Positions 46,283 to 58,100 of a stretch of DNA of 64,000 nt are shown one piece after another. The notes beneath the pieces are model-generated. The model had not been told where the DNA came from. It saw nothing but the letters and a program-made list of their open reading frames with translations, and did no database searches. The DNA comes from Metaphire vulgaris (Eukaryota; Annelida; Clitellata; Crassiclitellata; Megascolecidae). A program made the position numbers and the translations under genes. Location: positions 15,923,467 through 15,987,466 of the forward strand of contig CM030850.1 of NCBI GenBank assembly GCA_018105865.1, given 5' to 3'. Every line of letters begins with the position of its first letter. The stretch's first letter is position 1.

Positions 46283-47261
46283 ATGAACTGTCCTCTGTCT
46301 GATCATTTGGAAATTTATCCAAAGCCAAAACCTTATAAATGTCAGCTGTGTAATAAGGACTTGTCACATGCTAGCGTACTCAGGCGACATCTCAGGATCC
46401 ACACTGGAGAAAAGCCATACAAAAGTCAATTCTGCGAGAAAACATTTGCAGATGAGACAAGTCTAAAGCGACACTTACGAACTCACACTGGAGAGAAACC
46501 ATTCAAATGCCTTTTGTGTCACAAGGCATTTTCAAATGACGCCAGCATTAAGAGACACACTAGGACGCACACTGGAGAGAGACCGTACAAGTGCCAGTTC
46601 TGCACCAAGCTGTATTCAGAAGATGCTAGTCTAAGAAGGCACGCACGAACACACACACACACACACACACACAGGAGAGAGACCTTACAAATGCCAACTG
46701 TGTCACAAGTATCTGTCTGATTCCAGTGTCTTGAAAAGACACATGAGAACTCATACCGGAGAGAAACCATTCAAATGTCAATATTGTGAAAAGGCATTTG
46801 CAGATGAAGCCAGCTTAAAGAGGCACCACAGAACACACACGAGGGAGAGACCGTACAAATGTCAATTGTGTGACAAAGCTTTGTCTGATGCAAGCGTCCT
46901 GAGCAGGCATTTGAAAACTCAGTGGAGAAAAGCCATACAAAGCCATGTATGCAACAAGGCTTTCACAGGGGACACTAGCCTCAAAAGACACACAAGAACA
47001 CATCCTGGAGAAAGACCTTTCAAGTGCAAATCCTGTGACATGGCTTTTGAAGATTCGAGGAGTTTGAAAGTGCATACTGCAGAAACACACGGAGAAAAGC
47101 AGTACAAGTGTCAGTTTTGTTATAAGGGCTTTGCTTGGTCCTACTGTCAAGTCTCTTTGGATAACCCTTCATGGTTAAAGGCAATGCAAATCCAATGTCA
47201 CTCAACATGTCCAACATTACAAAATGACAAAAGCTCATTCTGGTTATCGGCAAATGACTGA
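46283..47261 (+). pseudogene. C2H2 zinc-finger array broken by an (AC)n frameshift
   Basis: About ten Krüppel-type fingers (YKCQLCNKDLSHASVLRRHL pattern) joined by HTGEKPYKC-type linkers, read from ATG 46283. Fingers 1-4 are in one frame. In the linker after finger 4 an (AC)n run (46649-46673) is 16 bases longer than the canonical linker, shifting the frame and ending the protein at about 46720. Fingers 5-10 continue in the next frame to TGA 47261. Finger 2 lacks its first Cys (YKSQFC). The linker after finger 7 has lost two and then one base, giving QWRKAIQSH in place of a linker and costing a His and a Cys. Finger 10 lacks its histidines. An exon acceptor sits at 46240. No KRAB, BTB or SCAN domain is seen. 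Products, if any, would be truncated DNA-binding proteins. Confidence 0.8.
46649..46673. repeat. (AC)n microsatellite inside the zinc-finger reading frame
   Basis: Twelve AC units within the codons for the Thr-His of a finger linker. The in-frame linker would need only about four. It is the cause of the frameshift described for the host ORF. Confidence 0.93.
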
Positions 47262-47965
47262 ATGTACGGCCGCATTAGACAATGACTTCAAATTTAAGGT
47301 TTATTTTACAGCAGAACGACTTTCAACTGAATTCGGAATTTATTTCTCATATGTGTTGCTTTCAATGAAAATGTAAATGCTGAAAATGTCATATTCTTAC
47401 ATGACTGTAGTACAGACAATCGAATCATTTTTGAATATTTTACTTAGGCTCAAATGCTGTAAAAATGTGACCTGAGGCAGTGACTTTAGAGCAATTGATT
47501 TAGTGCTGACGGCCAAGAGCTCTTGATTAGTGAAGTAGGTTAAACACAACTAATCATAATTAATAAATGCTTTAAATGTTGGTATCTAGTTTGTTATTCA
47601 TTCTGTTAATGGGATTTTCTTGCTACTTGAACTCTACAAAGCCACAGTTTCTCTGATGATATCTTTTCTTGTGAATTCAAACTCAACATACATGAAGATA
47701 TATCTTGAATAGTAAGAAGTCCATATTTGTGGTTTCTTCTGAGATTTTGTTTCGTACACCGAGTTCTTATTCTTAATTAGAGCCAGGACTGTCGAGAGAC
47801 GCAGTGGGACATGCGTCACACACACTTCAACTATGCATTATTTTGCTTTGTCAGTTGACGTGTGGATGGCTGCTTAACCCCCTTTGCGTTACTCAGACCA
47901 GTGTCTTCAATATGATCTTCAGTATGTTTTCTCTGTGGACTTCTATTCAAAACAGATTTTTGGAC

Positions 47966-48019
<54 letters not shown>

Positions 48020-48459
48020 TAATCTCTAAGTAGGGCCTAAGTATAATACTTAGAGAAGTGACCAATAATTGCTATTGTACCGGTCATAAAATTTATCCAT
48101 AGGCCTTCAATAGTGGAAGCTATTTGCCTAGTCTCCCATTTATCATTGTAAGGAGGAGGATGACCACAGGTTCTGCGCTGGAACTGGCTCCGTGCTTCTG
48201 AACTGACGCAATAGCACTTAACTTTACAGTCGTCGTTGGCTTATCTTGTATAACCGGTCCCAGTCTAAATGGGGGAGGGAAGTGGAGGGGGAGCGGGTGC
48301 CTCCTTCTGTGGCTATTAGGCCAATGGCAGTCATCGTTCCAAATGAAGGGTTAGGACCTACTTGGGCCATGGTACAAGACTCGAGGGTGGGAATGTTGTC
48401 GGATGCGGCATGCCTTCAGTCAGAGTAAGAAGTGACGGATCATATTGTATCGACGCAAT
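47262..48459. other. No gene recognised; contains a (TG)n tract
   Basis: 3' flank of the zinc-finger array. I see no polyadenylation signal close to its stop. A (TG)n microsatellite occupies 47970-48018. Confidence 0.4.
47970..48018. repeat. (TG)n microsatellite
   Basis: About 24 TG units, pure. Confidence 0.95.
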
Positions 48460-48641
48460 TAAATAAGATCTTTGCGTTTTCGATTAAACAGTGGAGACGA
48501 CATTTCGACCATTTGCGGCCGCCGGTGAGTAAGCGAGTCTTTAAGCGCTTTCAGATGGACACTCACGTGACTTTCTTTGTTTGGCAGTATTATGAGATCG
48601 AGGAGAACGAAGGAAGAAAGGTCAAACAATTGGCACGATGA
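48460..48641 (+). CDS. Possible last two exons of an unidentified gene
   Basis: An open frame …IFAFSIKQWRRHFDHLRPP ends at a strong donor (CCG|gtgagt, 48524). After a 63-base interval with a tttggcag acceptor, exon 48588-48641 (54 nt, same phase) reads YYEIEENEGRKVKQLAR and TGA. Codons and splice sites look genuine, but an intron of only 63 bases is short, and no family is recognised. Confidence 0.3.
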
Positions 48642-49020
48642 GGTCAATTGTCTTTTATTTCCTCACCAAGACTATTAAGACTTTAGCACTGAAAGCGTTG
48701 ATCTGCACCCTCTCCCTCTCCCCCCCCCCAATGCCCCAATCCGGAATCTTGGCTATGCCACTGAGCGGCGTCAGTAGAGGACGTCAGAATCTATCTATTC
48801 ATTGTTTTGATGTTCTGATTCTCTATTCCATTATTCTGCCTGCTCTGTGCTTAATAATGATCTTACGCAGAGCACATAATAATTGATCAGCGATGGAAGG
48901 GATGCGTAAATCTGTCATTTCTGAAAGCCATTTGGACAGCATCTGAAGCCGGATGCTCTTCCAATTATAATTGCCAAATGCTCACCGAGACTCACTGGTC
49001 CATTGAAGACGGCGAAAAGA

Positions 49021-49121
49021 TACGCTGCACAGGGTACATATGTCCCCGGGCGCCGAGAATGGGCGAAGGGGTGTCGTCAGTATGCTTTGTCCCGGAAGCC
49101 CTAGCTACGCCCCTGGCGTAT
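49021..49121. mobile_element. Fragment of a family-F-like MITE end
   Basis: Contains ccccgggcgccgagaatggg and ends agccctagctacgcccctg, related to the family-F ends at 1-58 and 20857-21057. The left end is not matched. Confidence 0.35.
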
Positions 49122-49164
49122 AGACCACGCAGGAAGTCTGACCCAATGGCTTGGTAGACAGATG

Positions 49165-52100
49165 CTGCATCCGACTTTCAGAATATTTTTCAATGCTTTT
49201 AATTTGTTTCATCACTCTTCTGAATTTTTGCATATCTATAGCCTAATGTAGCAATAATCCTTGCATTGTCCAATGTCAAACAGGGTATCAATTATATAAT
49301 ATTTTTGTGGTCTATAGAACTTGTCATACAAGAAACCAGCTCTCTTAAACCCCTTTGTATCTCTCCTTCAATGTTTTAGACATTTGACAGAGAACAGATT
49401 TCTGAAAGACTTTGTATAGTGTCGTCTCAAATGGCTCACCAGTTTTCGGGGCATTTCGAATGCTCTAGAGTAAAATTGAGGCAGAATATATTGACAATTC
49501 TAGTACAGTTTGACTCTGCTAAGCTGGGCACACACGAAGGTGCTGTTTTAATTTGTTTCATCACTCTTCTGAATTTTACATATCTATAGCCTACTGTAGC
49601 ACTAATCCTTGCATTGTCATATGTCAAACAGTGGTCTATTGTGGTCTATAGAACTTGTCATACAAGAAACCGGCTCTCTTAAACCCCTTTGTATCTCTCC
49701 TTCAATGTTTTAGACATTTGACAGAGAACAGATTTCTGAAAGACTTTGTATAGTATCGTTTCAAATGGCTCACCACTTTTCGGGTCCTTTCGAATGCTCT
49801 AGAATAAAATTTTGGCAGAATTTATTGACAATTATAGTACGTTTTGACTCAGCTAAGCTGGGGACACAAGAAAATAATTTTGCCTTATTAGCATTTTCGA
49901 ATAATGAGGGTTGTCATGGATGAGCCGTTTTAAATGCAGACGGTGATGGCCCATGTTTGCCATAGCGATTGATATCATTGTAGTAATGGATGCTAAAGAT
50001 AGTGGCTGAATATGGTGCTTGAATTCAATCTATATCATGATGAAATAACTATCAAATGTGCGGTTGTGTTTACTCAAATACTGTGCATTATTAGCATTAT
50101 TGAACATCGGGGCTTGTCAATCCGGTGGGGCTCTAAATACATAAGGTGAGGGCCTAAGTTTACAATAGCGATTGATATCGATGTAGTAAAGAATGCTAAA
50201 GACAGTGGCTCAATATAGTGCATGAAATCGATCTCTAACAAGACGAAATAAGTTTCAAAAATGTGGTTTAATTTGCACAAATCCTGTGCATTATTAGCAT
50301 TATGGAATAACGAGGGTTGTCATCGATGAGGCGTTTTAAATGCAGACGGTGATGGCCTATGTTTGCAATAGTGATTGATATCAATGTAGTAATGGATGCT
50401 AAAGATAGTGGCTGAATATGGTGTTTGAATTCGATCTATAACATGATGAAATAACTTTCAAATGTGCGGTGTGTTTACTCAAAAACTGTGCATTATTTGC
50501 ATTATGGAACATCGGGGCTTGTCAAGCTGGAGGGGCTCTAAATACATACAGCGATGGCCTAAGTCTACAATAGCGATTGATATCGATGTAGTGAAGAATG
50601 CTAAAGACAGTGGCTGAATATAGTGCTTGAAATCGATCTCTAACAGGACGAAATAAGTTGCAAAAATGTGTTTTAATTTGGACAAATATCAGAAATCTGT
50701 TCTCTGTCAAATGTCTAAAAAATCGAACGAGTGATACGAAGGGGTTTAAGAGAGCTGGTTTCTTGTATGACAAGTTCTATAGACCACAAATATATTATAT
50801 AATTGATACCCAGTTTGACCTTGGACAATGCAAGGATTAGTGCTACAGTAGGCTATAGATATGCAAAATTCAGACGAGTGATGAAACAAATTAAAACAAC
50901 ATTTTCAGATAGTGTCGTTTCAAATGGCTCACCATTTTTCGTGGGCATTTCGAATGCTCTAGCATAAAATTGAGGCAGAATGTATTGACAATTCTAGTAC
51001 GGTTTGACTCAGCTAAGCTGGGGACACACGAAAATGTGGTTTTAATTTGTTTCATCACTCTTCTGAATTTTGCATATCTATAGCCTACTGTAGCATTAAT
51101 CCTTGAATTGTCCAATGTCAAACAGGGTATCAATTATATAATATTTTTGTGGTCTATAGAACTTGTCATACAAGAAACCGGCTCTCTTAAACCTCTTTGT
51201 ATCTCTCCTTCAATGTTTTAGACATTTGACAGAGAACAGATTTCTGAAAGACTTTGTATAGTATCGTTTTAAATGGTTCACCACTTTTCGGGTCCTTTCG
51301 AATGCTCTAGAATAAAATTGTGGCGGAATTTATTGACAATTCTAGTACGTTTTGACTCAGCTAAGCTGGCGACACAAGAAAATGTGGTTTTAATTTTGCA
51401 TTATTAGCATTTTGGAATAATGAGGGTTGTCATGGATGAGCCGTTTTAAATGCAGACGGTGATGGCCCATGTTTGCAATAGCGATTGATATCATTGTAGT
51501 AATGGATGCTAGGGATAGTGGCTGAATATGGTGCTTGAATTCGATCTATAACATGATGAAATAACTTTCAAATGTGCGGTGTGTTTACTCAAAAACTGTG
51601 CATTATTTGCATTATGGAACATCGGGTCTTGTCAAGCTGGAGGGGCTCTAATTACATACAGCGATGGCCTAAGTCTACAATAGCGATTGATATCGATGTA
51701 GTGAAGAATGCTAAAGACAGTGGCTGAATATAGTGCTTGAAATCGATCTCTAACAGGACGAAATAAGTTGCAAAAATGTGGTTTAATTTGCACAAATATC
51801 AGAAATCTGTTCTCTGTCAAATGTCTAAAATATCGAACGAGTGATACGAAGGGGTTTAAGAGAGCTGATTTCTTGTATGACAAGTTCTATAGACCACAAA
51901 AATATTATATAATTGATACCCTGTTTGACATTGGACAATGCAAAGATTAGTGCTACAGTAGGCTATAGATATGCAAAATTCAGACAAGTGATGAAACAAT
52001 TTAAAACAACATTTTCAAGACGTGTCGTTTCAAATGGCTCACCATTTTTCGGGGCATTTCGAATGCTCTAGCATAAAATTGAGGCATAATATATTGACAA

Positions 52101-55100
52101 TTCTAGTACAGTTTGACTCTGCTAAGCTGTGGACACAAGAAAATGTGGTTTTAATTTGTTTCATCACTCTTCTGAATTTTACATATCTATAGCCTACTGT
52201 AGCACTAATCCTTGCATTGTCATATGTCAAACAGGGTATCAATTATATAATATTTTTGTGGTCTATGGCCTAAAGAACTTGTCATACAAGAAACCAGCTC
52301 TCTTAAACCCTTTCATATCTCTACTTCGATTTTTTAGATATTTGACAGAGAACAGATTTCGGAAAGACTTTGTATAGTATCGTTTCAAATGGCTCACCAC
52401 TTTTCGGGTCATTTCGAATGCTCTAGAAAAAATTTGTGGCAGAATGTATTGACAATTCTAGTACGTTTTGACTCAGCTAAGCTGGGGACACAAGAAAATG
52501 TGGTTTTAATTTTGCATTATTAGCATTATGGAATAACGAGGGTTGTCATCGATGAGCCGTTTTAAATGCAGACGGGGATGGCCCATGTTTGCCATAGCGA
52601 TTGATATCAATGTAGCAATGGATGCTAAACATAGTGGCTGAATATGGTGTTTGAATTCTATCTATAACATGATGAAATAACTTTCAAATGTGCGGTGTGT
52701 TTACTCAAATACTGTGCATTATTGGCATTATTGAACATCAGGGCTTGTCAATCCGGAGGGGCTCTAAATACATAAGGTGATGGCCTAAGTTTACAATAGC
52801 GATTGATATCGATGTAGTAAAGAATGCTAAAGACAGTGGCTCAATATAGTGCTTGAAATCGATCTCTAACAGGACGAAATAAGTTGCAAAAATGTGGTTT
52901 AATTTGCACAAATATCAGAAATCTGTTCTCTGTCAAATGTCTAAAATATCGAACGAGTGATACGAAGGGGTTTAAGAGAGCTGATTTCTTGTATGACAAG
53001 TTCTATAGACCACAAAAATATTATATAATTGATACCCTGTTTGACATTGGACAATGCAAAGATTAGTGCTACAGTAGGCTATAGATATGCAAAATTCAGA
53101 CAAGTGATGAAACAATTTAAAACAACATTTTCAAGACGTGTCGTTTCAAATGGCTCACCATTTTTCGGGGCATTTCGAATGCTCTAGAATAAAATTGAGG
53201 CAGAATGTATTGACAATTCTAGTATGGCTTGACTCAGCTAAGCTGGGGACTCACGAAAATGTGGTTTTAATTTGTTTCATCACTCTTCTGAATTTTGCAT
53301 ATCTATAGCCTAATGTAGCAATAATCCTTGCATTGTCCACTGTCAAACAGGGTATCAATTATATAATATTTATGGTTTATAGAACTTGTCTTACAAGAAA
53401 CCAGTTCTCTTACACCCCTTCTTATATCTAGTTCGATTTTTTAGACATTTGACAGAGAACAGATTTCTGAAAGACTTTGCATAGTGTCGTTTCAAATGGC
53501 TCACCATTTTTCGGGGCATTTCGAATGATCTAGAATAAAATTGAGGCAGAATATATTGACAATTCTAGTACAGTTTGACTCAGCTAAGCTGGGGACCCAT
53601 GAAAATGTTGTTTTAATTTGTTTCATCACTCTTGAATTTTGCATATCTATAGCCTACTGTAGCAGTAATCCTTGCATTGTCCAATGTCAAACAAGGTATC
53701 AATTATATAATATTTATGGTTTATAGAACTTGTCTTACAAGAAACCAGTTCTCTTACACCCCTTCTTATCTCTTGTTCGATTTTTTAGACATTTGACAGA
53801 GAACAGATTTCTGAAAGAATTTGCATAGTGTCGTTTCAAATGGCTCACCATTTTTCGGGGCATTTCGAATGATCTAGAATAAAATTGAGGCAGAATATAT
53901 TGACAATTCTAGTACAGTTTGACTCAGCTAAGCTGGGGACCCATGAAAATGTTGTTTTAATTTGTTTCATCACTCTTCTGAATTTTGCATATCTATAGCC
54001 TAATGTAGCAGTAATCCTTGCATTGTCCAATGTCAAACAGGGTATCAATTATATAATATTTTTGTGGTCTATAGAACTTGTCATACAAGAAACCAGCTCT
54101 CTTAAACCTCTTTGTATCTCTCCTTCAATGTTTTAGACATTTGACAGAGAACAGATTTCTGAAAGACTTTGCATAGTATCGCTTCAAATGGCTCACCACT
54201 TTTCGGGTCCTTTCGAATGCTCTAGAATAAAATTTTGGCAGAATATATTGAACATTCTAGTACAGTTTGACTCAGCTGAGCTGGGGACACAAGAAAATGT
54301 GGTTTTAATTTTGCATTATTAGCATTTTGGAATAATGATGGTTGTCATGGATGAGCCGTTTTAAATGCAGACGGTGATGGCCCATGTTTGCCATAGCGAT
54401 TGATATCAATGTAGCAATGGATGCTAAACATAGTGGCTGAATATGGTGTTTGAATTCTATCTATAACATGATGAAATAACTTTCAAATGTGCGGTGTGTT
54501 TACTCAAATACTGTGCATTATTGGCATTATTGAACATCAGGGCTTGTCAATCCGGAGGGGCTCTAAATACATACAGCGATGGCCTAAGTCTACAATAGCG
54601 ATTGATATCGATGTAGTGAAGAATGCTAAAGACAGTGGTTGAATATAGTGCTTGAAATCGATCTCTAACAGGACGAAATAAGTTGCAAAAATGTGGTTTA
54701 ATTTGCACAAATATCAGAAATCTGTTCTCAGTCAAATGTTTAAAAAATCGAACGAGTGATACGAAGGGGTTTAAGAGAGCTGGTTTCTTGTATGACAAGT
54801 TCTATAGACCACAAATATATTATATAATTGATACCCAGTTTGACATTGGACAATGCAAGGATTAGTGCTACAGTAGGCTATAGATATGCAAAATTCAGAC
54901 GAGTGATGAAACAAATTAAAACAACATTTTCAGATAGTGTCGTTTCAAATGGCTCACCATTTTTCGGGGCATTTCGAATGCTCTAGCATAAAATTGAGGC
55001 ATAATATATTGACAATTCTAGTACAGTTTGACTCTGCTAAGCTGTGGACACAAGAAAATGTGGTTTTAATTTGTTTCATCACTCTTCTGAATTTTACATA

Positions 55101-58100
55101 TCTAGAGCCTACTGTAGCACTAATCCTTGCATTGTCATATGTCAAACAGGGTATCAATTATATAATATTTTTGTGGTCTATGGCCTAAAGAACTTGTCAT
55201 ACAAGAAACCAGCTCTCTTAAACCCCTTCATATCTCTACTTCGATTTTTTAGACATTTGACACAGAACAGATTTCTGAAAGACTTTGTATAGTATCGTTT
55301 CAAATGGCTCACCACTTTTCGGGTTATTTCGAATGCTCTAGAAAAAATTTGTGGCAGAATGTATTGACAATTCTAGTACGGTTTGACTCAGCTGAGCTGG
55401 GGACACAAGAAAATGTGGTTTTAATTTTGCATTATTAGCATTTTGGAATAATGATGGTTGTCATGGATGAGCCGTTTTAAATGAAGACGTGGATGGCCCA
55501 TGTTTGCAATAGCGATTGATATTAATGTAGTAATGGATGCTAAAGATAGTGGCTGAATATGGTGTTTGAATTCTATCTCTAACATGATGAAATAACTTTC
55601 AAATGTACGGTGGTGTTTACTCAAATACTGTGCATTATTTGCATTATGGAACATCGGGGCTTGTCAAGCTGGAGGGGCTCTAAATACATACAGCGATGGC
55701 CTAAGTCTACAATAGCGATTGATATCGATGCAGTGAAGAATGCTAAAGACAGTGGCTGAATATAGTGCTTGAAATCGATCTCTAACAGGACAAAATAAGT
55801 TGCAATAATGTGGTTTAATTTGCACAAATATCAGAAATCTGTTTTCTGTCAAATGTCTAAAAAAATCGAACGAGTGATACAAAGGGTTTAAGAGAGCTGG
55901 TTTCTTGTATGACAAGTTCTATAGACCACAAAAATATTATATAATTGATACCCTGTTTGACATTGGACAATGCAAGGATTAGTGCTACAGTAGGCTATAG
56001 ATATGCAAAATTCAGACGAGTGATGAAACAAATTAAAACAACATTTTCAGATAGTGTCGTTTCAAATGGCTCACCATTTTTCGGGGCATTTCGAATGCTC
56101 TAGCATAAAATTGAGGCATAATATATTGACAATTCTAGTACAGTTTGACTCTGCTAAGCTGTGGACACAAGAAAATGTGGTTTTAATTTGTTTCATCACT
56201 CTTCTGAATTTTACATATCTAGAGCCTACTGTAGCACTAATCCTTGCATTGTCATATGTCAAACAGGGTATCAATTATATAATATTTTTGTGGTCTTTAG
56301 AATTTGTCATACAAGAAACCGGCTCTCTTAAACCCCTTTGTATCTCTCCTTCAATGTTTTAGACATTTGACAGAGAACAGATTTCTGAAAGACTTTGTAT
56401 AGTATCGTTTTAAATGGTTCACCACTTTTCGGGTCCTTTCGAATGCTCTAGAATAAAATTGTGGCGGAATGTATTGACAATTCTAGTACGTTTTGACTCA
56501 GCTAAGCTGGCGACACAAGAAAATGTGGTTTTAATTTTGCATTATTAGCATTTTGGAATAATGAGGGTTGTCATGGATGAGCCGTTTTAAATGCAGACGG
56601 TGATGGCCCATGTTTGCCATAGCGATTGATATCATTGTAGTAATGGATGCTAAAGGTAGTGGCTGAATATGGTGCTTGAATTCGATCTATATCATGATGA
56701 AATAACTATCAAATGTGCGGTTCTGTTTACTCAAATACTGTGCATTATTAGCATTATTGAACATCGGGGCTTGTCAATCCAGAGGGGCTCTAAATACATA
56801 AGGTGATGGCCTAAGTTTACAATAGCGATTGATATCGATGTAGTAAAGAATGCTAAAGATAGTGCTTGAAATCGATCTCTAACAAGACGAAATAAGTTTC
56901 GAAAATGTGGTTTAATTTGCACAAATCCTGTGCATTATTAGCATTATGGAATAACGAGGGTTGTCATCGATGAGCCGTTTTAAATGCAGACGGTGATGGC
57001 CCATGTTTGCAATAGCGATTGATATCATTGTAGTAATGGATGCTAAAGATAGTGGCTGAATATGGTGCTTGAATTCGATCTATAACATGATGAAATAACT
57101 TTCAAATGTGCGGTGTGTTTACTCAAAAACTGTGCATTATTTGCATTATGGAACATCGGGGCTTGTCAAGCTGGAGGGGCTCTAAATACATACAGCGATG
57201 GCCTAAGTCTACAATAGCGATTGATATCGATGTAGTGAAGAATGCTAAAGACAGTGGCTGAATATAGTGCTTGAAATCGATCTCTAACAGGACGAAATTA
57301 GTTGCAAAAATGTGGTTTAATTTGCACAAATATCAGAAATCTGTTCTCAGTCAAATGTTTAAAAAATCGAACGAGTGATACGAAGGGGTTTAAGAGAGCT
57401 GGTTTCTTGTATGACAAGTTCTATAGACCACCAAAATATTACATAATTGATACCCTGTTTGACATTGGACAATGCAAAGATTAGTGCTACAGTAGGCTAT
57501 AGATATGCAACATTCAGACCAGTGATGAAACAAATTAAAACAACATTTTCAGATAGTGTCGTTTGAAATGGCTCACCATTTTTCGGGGCATTTCGAATGC
57601 TCTAGAATAAAATTGAGGCAGAATATATTGACAATTCTAGTACAGTTTGACTCAGCTAAGCTGGGGACACAAGAAAATGTGGTTTTAATTTGTTTCATCA
57701 TTCTTCTGAATTTTACATATCTATAGCCTACTGTAGCACTAATCCTTGCATTGTCATATGTCAAACAGGGTATCAATTATATAATATTTTTGTGGTCTAT
57801 GGCCTAAAGAACTTGTCATACAAGAAACCAGCTCTCTTAAACCCCTTCATATCTCTACTTCGATTTTTTAGACATTTGACACAGAACAGATTTCTGAAAG
57901 ACTTTGTATAGTATCGTTTCAAATGGCTCACCACTTTTCGGGTTATTTCGAATGCTCTAGAAAAAATTTGTGGCAGAATGTATTGACAATTCTAGTACGT
58001 TTTGACTCAGCTAAGCTGGGGACACAAGAAAATGTGGTTTTAATTTTGCATTATTAGCATTTTGGAATAATGAGGGTTGTCATGGATGAGCCGTTTTAAA

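Noticed and set aside
46519..47253. Reverse-strand ORFs opposite the zinc fingers
   Set aside because: Shadows of the forward zinc-finger codons; the Cys-rich content follows from the complementary sequence.
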